A stretch of 5,682 nucleotides of DNA from NCBI GenBank assembly GCA_028288385.1, contig JAQBNX010000668.1:1-5682 (forward strand). Reading direction: 5' to 3'. The position numbers were made by a program, and so were the translations under genes. Below are positions 1 to 5,012 of this stretch, piece by piece. The stretch is from Spirosoma sp. Its GTDB lineage: Bacteria; Bacteroidota; Bacteroidia; Cytophagales; Spirosomataceae. Within the stretch, counting starts at the first letter, position 1. Each line of letters starts with the position of its first letter. The notes beneath the pieces were generated by a model that worked only from the letters and a program-made list of their open reading frames with translations, was not told where the DNA came from and ran no database searches.

Positions 1-98
1 CGCGGGGGTATGGGGGTAGCCGGCCGGTTTTGGAAAACAATTCGGACCTGAACCGGGCGCGAAACAGACGGGTAGAAATCAAGGTGCTCAATCCCTAA
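1..98 (+). CDS. OmpA-family protein, C-terminal end (partial)
   Basis: Only the last 31 residues are present, read from base 3 to the TAA at 96-98; the gene begins upstream of the window. The visible end reads ...NNSDLNRARNRRVEIKVLNP. The pattern N-x-x-R-x-x-N-R-R-V-E-I is the closing strand of the OmpA-like peptidoglycan-binding domain (PF00691), and the upstream GYG...P is the usual turn before it. In this family the domain sits in the periplasm and holds the outer membrane or a larger envelope complex to peptidoglycan; its arginines and nearby aspartate bind diaminopimelate. What the N-terminal part of the protein is (barrel, lipoprotein, repeats) cannot be seen. The 58 bases to the next gene hold no clear promoter. 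Confidence 0.85.
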   Translation, partial: RGYGGSRPVLENNSDLNRARNRRVEIKVLNP

Positions 99-156
99 CT
101 TTATGTCGGACGAAAATTGCCTCAACTTTCTCGTCTAACACAAACGCTTTCTCCCC

Positions 157-539
157 ATGGAAAACCAAACCCTGCCAAACCCCAACGCCGGACCGTTGCT
201 GAGCCAGTCTGACGAACGGATGTGGGCCATGCTCACGCACCTGAGTGCTCTGCCCGGTTCATTCGTGCGGATTGGGGCTATTGTGGCTCCGCTCATTATC
301 TGGCAGATTAAGAAAGACCGGTCAGCGTTTGTTGACTATCATGGCCAGGAAGCCGTTAATTTTTAGATTACAATGGCTCTCGCGACCGGGGTGTTGTTCG
401 TGCTGTTTCTCCTGCTGATTGGTCTGGTGCTAATCTGGCTTGTGGGTACGGTGTGGCTCATCTTCACCCTTATTGCCGCATCAAAGCAAACAATGGCGAG
501 TACTATCGGTACCCCATTATGATTCGATTCATTAAGTAA
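157..539 (+). pseudogene. DUF4870-type small membrane protein, broken by a stop and a frameshift
   Basis: The ATG at 157 opens a frame with the DUF4870 signature: a soluble start, then DERMWAMLTHLSAL, a first hydrophobic stretch with APLIIWQIKKD, and the family hallmark HGQEAVNF. The family reads EAxNFQIT here, but base 364 gives TAG where CAG would encode Gln, stopping the protein at 69 residues. The frame then continues through two hydrophobic segments (ITMALATGVLFVLF... and ...GTVWLIFTLIAASK). Near 487-489 it shifts by one base: after AAG the sequence must gain one base to read NNGEYYRYPIMIRFIK and end at TAA 537-539, which is the usual tail of the family. Repaired, the protein would be about 127 residues with three membrane segments, a normal length. 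DUF4870 proteins are small inner-membrane proteins of unknown function. The lack of other damage suggests recent loss or sequence errors. Confidence 0.85.
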
Positions 540-566
540 TGGCTCCGCATGTTGCCTTAACAGAAT

Positions 567-1409
567 ATGGGTGGTAAATTTTTAGCGTCAGTACGCGCTC
601 AAATCCGTCGACTCGGCCTGACTACTTTGTTTGTGCTGCTTCTATTCAAAAGCATGGGCCAGATTTCTCCCCCAGGGTTGGATGGTGCTCGGGTGGTCAG
701 TTGGGTTGCGCTCGGGTTTACACAGACGATCAACGCCAGCTGGTCGCTAACTACCTACGCCGGCACCTCAACCCAGAGCAGCTTAGCCGATGCTGCCTTT
801 TGGAGGAAACCGGCCATTTCTGTGCTGAACCAGGAAGTGGGTTATCAGTTTTCTCGCCACTGGCAAATCGTTGTGGCGGGCAGCCTGCGCACTCAATCTC
901 TATACGAAGAAGCACCGCCGTATGAAGCGCAACAACCGGGTGTACGAAACGAATTTCGTACGTACGCCCGGTTGTTTTTTCGGCATCAGCAGGGGAAGGT
1001 AAGCTGGGCACACTCGTTTCGCCCCGAGCACCGACAGTTCTTCACGTCCGAATGGCAACACTGGCCAACGCCTTTGCAAATCCGGCTACGCTGGAAATCG
1101 CAGCTTTCCTTTCCGGTAAATACAGCGCAGACCACTCAGCTTGTATTCGCCAACGAGGTCTTGACGTCGGTCAGTCAGACCCGTATGGCTCCGGCAACTG
1201 AGCTGCGGTGGGGCGCCTACCGGTTTACCGAAGATCGGTTCTCCATGTTCGTTCGGCGGCTGTTGAAAAAGCCCCATGTGTTCATCGACGCAGGCGTCAT
1301 GCACCAGATCTGGTGGGACACCAACGACCAGAAACTCCGCTACACGGCTTATTTATCAGCCGATGTGCTGTTTCGCAATCCCTTCTCTAAGGGGCAGACA
1401 GTCAAGTAG
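567..1409 (+). CDS. DUF2490-like outer-membrane beta-barrel protein
   Basis: This is an intact gene of 280 residues. An in-frame TAA at 558-560 lies just before the ATG at 567, so this is the first usable start. The N-terminus is a signal peptide: basic residues (R10, R14, R15), a hydrophobic core at about 16-27 (LGLTTLFVLLLF), and likely cleavage near SMG|QISPPG at residue 31. The mature part alternates polar and hydrophobic residues, is rich in Trp, Tyr, Phe and Arg, and carries features I associate with DUF2490 proteins of Bacteroidota: QISPPGL, KPAISVLNQEV...QFSRHWQ, a central NEFR-x-YAR and REHRQFF-like strand (RPEHRQFF), and a final strand ending FRNPF. It probably folds as an outer-membrane barrel of about 10-12 strands; no substrate is known for the family. 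It starts 27 bases after the broken DUF4870 gene and may have been cotranscribed with it. Family assignment is from memory of related sequences. Confidence 0.75.
   Translation: MGGKFLASVRAQIRRLGLTTLFVLLLFKSMGQISPPGLDGARVVSWVALGFTQTINASWSLTTYAGTSTQSSLADAAFWRKPAISVLNQEVGYQFSRHWQIVVAGSLRTQSLYEEAPPYEAQQPGVRNEFRTYARLFFRHQQGKVSWAHSFRPEHRQFFTSEWQHWPTPLQIRLRWKSQLSFPVNTAQTTQLVFANEVLTSVSQTRMAPATELRWGAYRFTEDRFSMFVRRLLKKPHVFIDAGVMHQIWWDTNDQKLRYTAYLSADVLFRNPFSKGQTVK
942..961. repeat. 8-bp inverted repeat inside the DUF2490-like gene
   Basis: GTACGAAA at 942-949 and TTTCGTAC at 954-961 are perfect inverted copies separated by CGAA. The right arm runs on into the self-complementary CGTACGTACG at 957-966. 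In mRNA this could form a compact hairpin. It lies within codons for VRNEFRTYAR, a conserved-looking strand, so protein coding alone may explain it. Confidence 0.5.
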
Positions 1410-1551
1410 TTAGCTTTGGTTTTGGGTGTCATACGATGTAGTGGTGCGCAAACAAATTAACGCCCTACCTAATCGGAAACTCGCAAATGGCTAATCAAAA
1501 GGTTGTTAAATGGCTTTACTGCCCCCATGCCAGTTACCGTTCGGGCCGGCC

Positions 1552-2139
1552 TTAGAACCATGGCCGACGTACTTTCATCGACTTTTTTAAACCAGTTATC
1601 AGCAAAAACGCGCCCAGAATTCCGAAGATGATGGCCAGAATAGTGACGTGCAGAATGGCAAATAACAGGGCTACCCCAATCACAATCACAGACGCTTTCA
1701 GTTTCCAGCTTATCCGCTGCCACCAGTTGAGTTCCTTACGCAACGGAACGCCCAGCTTTTCCCGGATTTGGTTGCCGAGTTTGAGCTTTCGCCCGGGCTT
1801 TGGTCTTGGCTGCTTGTCAATGGCGCTGGCTGACGTAGTCAGCAGCGACTGAATCCGGTTCATACGCCCTTCAATGCGGGCCGTAACTCCGTGGTTAGCA
1901 GTGGGTCTATTGGCCAGGCTAGCAACCGCTGGCTCTTGTAACGGACTAGGGACTGCCAGGGGCTCAATTTCACTAAGGCTGGAGTCTGGCTGCACCAGTG
2001 CGGCCGGCGTGGGTTTGGCGAGAAATAACCGGGCTGCGGGGCCGTGTGGTATAGGCTGCACATAAGCAATGGGACGGTGGCAGGCAGCCAGTACGTATGT
2101 GAAGCAGGCAAGTAAGGCTAAGCGAACGAAAAGGCGCAT
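1552..2139 (-). CDS. Lipoprotein with proline-rich linker and C-terminal membrane hairpin
   Basis: The protein has 195 residues when started at the ATG whose first base is 2139. That start gives a textbook lipoprotein signal: MRLFVR, a hydrophobic core, and the lipobox V-L-A-A-C with the lipidated Cys at residue 20. The frame stays open a further 63 codons upstream, but that extension would bury the signal peptide. Residues 21-85 are rich in Pro and Ala. Residues 108-148 are strongly basic and Trp-rich (RPKPGRKLK, REKLG, WWQRISWKLK). Residues 149-184 are one long hydrophobic stretch, broken only by His164, enough for two membrane helices, and the tail is KKSMKVRRPWF. Cytophagales and Bacteroides genomes encode lipoproteins with a similar order of lipobox, basic segment and small hydrophobic pair; I do not know their function. 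It converges with the DUF2490-like gene and diverges from the CE15 gene. Confidence 0.75.
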   Translation of the reverse strand: MRLFVRLALLACFTYVLAACHRPIAYVQPIPHGPAARLFLAKPTPAALVQPDSSLSEIEPLAVPSPLQEPAVASLANRPTANHGVTARIEGRMNRIQSLLTTSASAIDKQPRPKPGRKLKLGNQIREKLGVPLRKELNWWQRISWKLKASVIVIGVALLFAILHVTILAIIFGILGAFLLITGLKKSMKVRRPWF

Positions 2140-2150
2140 CAGGTCAATGT

Positions 2151-2180
2151 CAAATGAAAACACAAAAATCCTTCTTACAA
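2151..2180 (-). promoter_or_regulatory. Possible Bacteroidota-type promoter for the lipoprotein gene
   Basis: Read on the minus strand, TTG (bases 2180-2178) is followed after 19 bases by TTCATTTG (2158-2151). This differs by one base from the -7 consensus TAnnTTTG, and the spacing fits the TTTG-N19-TAnnTTTG pattern of Bacteroidota housekeeping promoters. The -7 element ends only 11 bases before the ATG, so the leader would be very short. It is a plausible but unproven site in the divergent 180-base gap. Confidence 0.3.
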
Positions 2181-2319
2181 CGCTACAGACAAGCCGGTTG
2201 ATATGATTAGGCTCAATAACCAATAGGGATTGCCCCCATTTACGCTCAGAACAGGAGGTATTAAGTAGAGAGAATGAACCCAAATGCTTTCGACCCCGTA
2301 TGCATTCTTCTGTTTGTTT

Positions 2320-3627
2320 ATGAACCAATCCCTACGCTGGGTCATGCTCGGTCTGCTCACGATCCGGACGGCAATGGCCCAAACTGCTTCCTCAACCGGC
2401 GGAGCGTCCGCAGCGCCGGTATTTAATTATGATGAGGAAAAGGTGGGAACGTACACCCTGCCCGATCTGATGCTGACAACCAGCGGCAAGCGAGTCACTA
2501 GCCGGGCCGACTGGGCCGGTCGGCGGGCCGAACTGCTGAAGTTATTTGCCGACAATGTGTATGGACGCACGCCTTCACAGCTGGTAAAGCTGCGTTTTCA
2601 AACGACGTCGGTTGAACCATCCGCGCTCAACGGGCTGGCCGTCCGCAAACAGGTATCCATCTTTTTTGTCGATTATCAGCAGTTGCCTCCCATCCAGGTA
2701 CTGCTCTACGTACCGAAAGGGAGGACAAAACCTTCGCCAGTGTTTTTGGGGTTGAATTTCTGCGGTAACCACTGCGTCACAACTGAGCCCGACATTCCCC
2801 TTTCGACCCAGTGGGTGTTTAATGGAGATGGAGGAGTCTCGGCTAACAATCGCGCAACCGAAAAAGCCCGTGGAATGCAGGAACGACGCTGGCCATTGGC
2901 CACGATTTTGAAGCGTGGCTACGCCCTGGCAACCGCTTATTACGGCGATATTGAGCCTGACCACCCAACGGGCTGGCGTACCGGCATCCGGTCGGTGCTG
3001 GGCGACACAGCCCGTTATGGCGACAGCCAGGCTAGCGAATGGGGAGCTATTGGGGCATGGGCCTGGGGCATGAGCCGAATTATGGACTACCTCCAGACAG
3101 ACCCCTCCATCGACGCCAGGCGCGTGATTCTAATGGGTCACTCGCGCATTGGAAAAGCGGCTGTGTGGGCTGGGGCGCAGGACGAGCGGTTTGCCGCCGT
3201 TGTCTCGAACGAATCAGGAGAAGGGGGGGCGGCTTTGGCCCGGCGGTGGTATGGCGAGACCGTTGAGCGACTCAATACCAGTTTCCCGCACTGGTTCACG
3301 GGCCGCTACAGAACCTATAATCAAAACGTAGCGGGATTGCCCGTCGATCAGCACGAGTTTCTGGCCTTGATTGCGCCCCGCCCGCTCTACATAGCCAGTG
3401 CCGACGGCGATCAGTGGTCCGACCCGAAAGGAGAGTTTATGGGGGCGCTTGCCGCTGAACCTGCTTATAAACTCTTTGGAAAAATGGGGCTGGGAACGGC
3501 CACTTTTCCGGGGCTGAACCAACCCGTTGGGCAAACTGTCCGGTATCATAACCGAACCGGCAAACACGACGTAACGGATTACGACTGGGCGCAGTACCTC
3601 AAATTTGCTGATGAATTAGTTCGGTAG
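2320..3627 (+). CDS. CE15 glucuronoyl esterase (4-O-methyl-glucuronoyl methylesterase family)
   Basis: This secreted alpha/beta hydrolase has 435 residues. The start at 2320 gives a signal peptide (MNQSLRW..., cleavage near TAMA|Q after residue 20); an in-frame ATG at 2284 would add 12 hydrophobic residues and cannot be excluded. CE15 hallmarks occur in order: NFCGNH (146-151), EWGAIGAWAWGMSR (from 240), the nucleophile motif GHSRIGK (Ser275), SNESGEGGAALARR with acid Glu298, SADGDQWSDP (from 360, Trp366), and His416 in KHDVTDYDW. The Ser-to-Glu (+23) and Ser-to-His (+141) spacings equal those I recall for the bacterial enzyme OtCE15A (S267, E290, H408). The family cleaves esters between glucuronic acid on xylan and lignin alcohols, so this enzyme would act outside the cell or in the periplasm on plant cell-wall material. 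No SusC/SusD pair or xylanase is in view, so it stands apart from a polysaccharide-utilisation locus here. The catalytic set appears complete. Confidence 0.92.
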   Translation: MNQSLRWVMLGLLTIRTAMAQTASSTGGASAAPVFNYDEEKVGTYTLPDLMLTTSGKRVTSRADWAGRRAELLKLFADNVYGRTPSQLVKLRFQTTSVEPSALNGLAVRKQVSIFFVDYQQLPPIQVLLYVPKGRTKPSPVFLGLNFCGNHCVTTEPDIPLSTQWVFNGDGGVSANNRATEKARGMQERRWPLATILKRGYALATAYYGDIEPDHPTGWRTGIRSVLGDTARYGDSQASEWGAIGAWAWGMSRIMDYLQTDPSIDARRVILMGHSRIGKAAVWAGAQDERFAAVVSNESGEGGAALARRWYGETVERLNTSFPHWFTGRYRTYNQNVAGLPVDQHEFLALIAPRPLYIASADGDQWSDPKGEFMGALAAEPAYKLFGKMGLGTATFPGLNQPVGQTVRYHNRTGKHDVTDYDWAQYLKFADELVR

Positions 3628-3674
3628 GGGAGTGCGTGATGCGAGATTAACCAAAACAAGATTCACTTGAGCCT

Positions 3675-3682
3675 TATCTTTG
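3675..3682 (+). promoter_or_regulatory. Candidate -7 element TATCTTTG for the aminotransferase-tyrA unit
   Basis: TATCTTTG matches the Bacteroidota -7 consensus TAnnTTTG exactly, and this spelling is very common in Cytophagales. It lies 83 bases before the GTG start, in the gap after the CE15 stop. No TTTG is seen at the expected -33 position (around 3650-3656, CCAAAAC), so the promoter may be weak or activator-dependent. Transcription would begin within or just after the 3688-3697 palindrome. Confidence 0.5.
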
Positions 3683-3687
3683 CCGTT

Positions 3688-3697
3688 CGCTATAGCG
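3688..3697. repeat. 10-bp perfect palindrome in the aminotransferase promoter region
   Basis: CGCTATAGCG is fully self-complementary and begins six bases after the first -7 element, around the expected transcription start. It is flanked by GCCG (3682-3685) and CGGC (3696-3699), and is followed by a small CAGG/CCTG hairpin (3699-3711). It could be an operator half-site pair or the first fold of the leader RNA; the sequence alone does not decide. Confidence 0.4.
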
Positions 3698-3711
3698 GCA
3701 GGTTATCCCTG

Positions 3712-3719
3712 TACATTTG
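3712..3719 (+). promoter_or_regulatory. Second candidate -7 element TACATTTG
   Basis: TACATTTG also matches TAnnTTTG exactly and lies 46 bases before the GTG start, which would give a leader of about 40 bases. The best upstream partner is TTCG at 3686-3689, with a 22-base gap, a poor -33 match. Used together with the 3675 element it would give two staggered transcripts, only the longer one containing the 3688 palindrome. Confidence 0.35.
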
Positions 3720-3739
3720 TTTAATCCCGTAAAAATCCT

Positions 3740-3755
3740 GACTGCTTCGGCAGTC
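3740..3755 (+). promoter_or_regulatory. UUCG-capped hairpin just before the aminotransferase start
   Basis: GACTGC (3740-3745) and GCAGTC (3750-3755) pair perfectly around TTCG, forming the very stable C(UUCG)G tetraloop. The stem ends 10 bases before the GTG at 3766, where a ribosome binding site would normally be. There is no T-run after it, so it is not a standard intrinsic terminator. It may tune translation or protect the message end. Confidence 0.5.
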
Positions 3756-3765
3756 TGACCCGAAC

Positions 3766-4956
3766 GTGATCATTCCACTGGCCCACCGTGCCGACCAAAC
3801 GCAGGAGTACTATTTTTCTGTTAAATTAGCCGAGGTCCGCCAACTCATTTCGGCGGGTCATGACGTCATAAACATGGGGATTGGCAACCCCGATATGATG
3901 CCCTCAGATGCTACCCTCGACGCCCTGACTTCATCGGCTCTGCAACCTGATGCGCACGGGTACCAGTCTTAAAAAGGGATTCCCGCGTTTCGGGCGGCCA
4001 TAGCCCGGTTTTACAGCCATACGTACGGAGTCGCACTCGATCCGGAAACAGAAATCTTACCGCTGATCGGCTCTAAAGAAGGCATCACCCATTTGTCGCT
4101 GACGTTCCTCAATGAGGGAGATCGGGTTCTGGTGCCGGAACTGGGCTATCCGGCCTACCGCGCTGTTAGTCAGATGGTGGGGGCTACCGTAAGCGAATAC
4201 CCGCTGCTCGAACGGGGTGGCCCCGGCGAAAGCTGGCAACCTGACTGGCGTGCTATGGCCGACATCGTCGGCCAAACCTCATCGGCTGAAAAAACGAAGC
4301 TGCTCTGGCTGAATTATCCGCACATGCCAACCGGTGCCCCCGCCACCCGGTCCCTGTTTGAGCAGGCGGTTCGCTTCGCGCATGAGCATCGGGTGCTGCT
4401 CTGCCATGACAATCCGTACAGTCTGATTCTTAATAAGAAGCCACCGCTTAGTCTGCTGGCTATTGATGGAGCAAAGGAGGTGGCCGTTGAGTTGAATTCG
4501 ATGAGCAAATCGCACAACATGGCAGGCTGGCGCATGGGATGGCTGGCGGGGGCAAAGCCATACGTCGATGCGGTACTGACCATTAAAAGCAACGTCGATT
4601 CTGGGATGTTTCTGGCAATGCAGCAGGCAGCCGTAGAAGCACTGGCCAACTCCGACGACTGGCACCGCCAGCGAAACGCGGTGTATGAAGTCCGGCTTGA
4701 TGCCGTCAAAGCCTTCCTGGATGCCCTCGGCTGCACGTACACCAACGACCAGGAAGGCTTGTTTCTGTGGGCTAAACTTCCCGATTCGGTAGCGTCCTCC
4801 CAAGTGCTGGTCGATGAACTGCTGGTGCGTAAACACGTTTTTATCGCACCCGGCTCAATTTTCGGCCCCAAAGGCAACCGCTACGTTCGGGTTTCGCTGT
4901 GCCTGCCGAAAGAGCGGATTTGGGAGGCCGTACGGAGAATAAATAACGAAAGATGA
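3766..4956 (+). pseudogene. Class I/II PLP aminotransferase (aromatic pathway), interrupted by one TAA
   Basis: From the GTG at 3766 the frame encodes MIIPLAHRADQTQEYYFSVKL..., the usual start of this Bacteroidota aminotransferase type. Codon 69 (3970-3972) is TAA where the family reads Y in GYQSYKGIPA; a single base change from TAC or TAT explains it. The same frame then continues without further damage to TGA 4954-4956, 396 residues in all, a normal length. Key residues are present: phosphate-loop GSKEG (102-106), NYPHMPTG (183-190), DNPY (Asp215, Tyr218), Schiff-base Lys248 in SMSKSHNMAGWR, and Arg375 in RVSLC for the substrate carboxylate. The intact enzyme would transfer amino groups to aromatic 2-oxo acids, which fits the tyrA gene that follows. 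The first in-frame restart after the stop is TTG at 4093, giving 287 residues without the phosphate loop, so probably inactive. Sequence error or recent inactivation are both possible. Confidence 0.85.
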
Positions 4957-5012
4957 GAATTGTCCCGCAGTTCACCTCCACTCATCGCTTATCTATCATG
5001 ATCCTGTTATGA
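4953..5012 (+). CDS. 19-codon ORF bridging the aminotransferase and tyrA by ATGA overlaps
   Basis: ATG at 4953-4955 overlaps the aminotransferase TGA (4954-4956) as ATGA. The reading frame encodes MRIVPQFTSTHRLSIMILL and ends at TGA 5010-5012, which overlaps the tyrA ATG (5009-5011), again as ATGA. The peptide matches nothing I recognise and is not rich in Tyr or Phe, so it does not look like a classic attenuation leader. Its geometry would let ribosomes pass from the aminotransferase to tyrA by termination-reinitiation. Chance is a fair alternative for such a short ORF. Confidence 0.35.
   Translation: MRIVPQFTSTHRLSIMILL

Noticed and set aside
109..135. Possible terminator hairpin after the OmpA-like gene (GACGA...TCGTC, with an AAA/TTT extension around a bulge).
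   Set aside because: The stem is only 5 perfect pairs with a bulge and a 10-base loop, and there is no T-run after it.
1410..1551. Searched the convergent gap for a shared terminator; noted the palindrome GGCCGGCC at 1544-1551.
   Set aside because: The 8-bp palindrome has no loop or adjacent T-run on either strand, and nothing else in the gap forms a convincing stem, so no terminator is called.
2140..2328. Extension of the minus-strand lipoprotein by 63 residues to an ATG whose first base is 2328.
   Set aside because: It would place a good signal peptide and lipobox in the middle of the protein and cover the divergent promoter region; the start at 2139 is far better.
2253..2426. A strong Shine-Dalgarno-like AGGAGGT (2253-2259) followed by an ATG at 2274 opening a 50-codon frame to TAA 2424-2426.
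   Set aside because: The frame overlaps the CE15 signal-peptide region in another phase, its peptide resembles nothing and lacks any domain or signal, and the spacing of 14 bases is long. The motif is also too far from 2284 or 2320 to serve the esterase.
157..3972. Stop-codon reassignment or programmed readthrough to explain the in-frame TAG (364) and TAA (3970).
   Set aside because: TAA and TAG end other genes at the correct family length here, two different stops would have to be recoded, and the frameshift near 487 needs a separate explanation. No recoding element is seen beside either stop.
4279..4877. Two long minus-strand open frames (185 and 187 codons) opposite the aminotransferase.
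   Set aside because: They lie antisense to a gene with all its catalytic motifs, show no recognisable domains, and are typical by-products of GC-rich coding sequence on the other strand.
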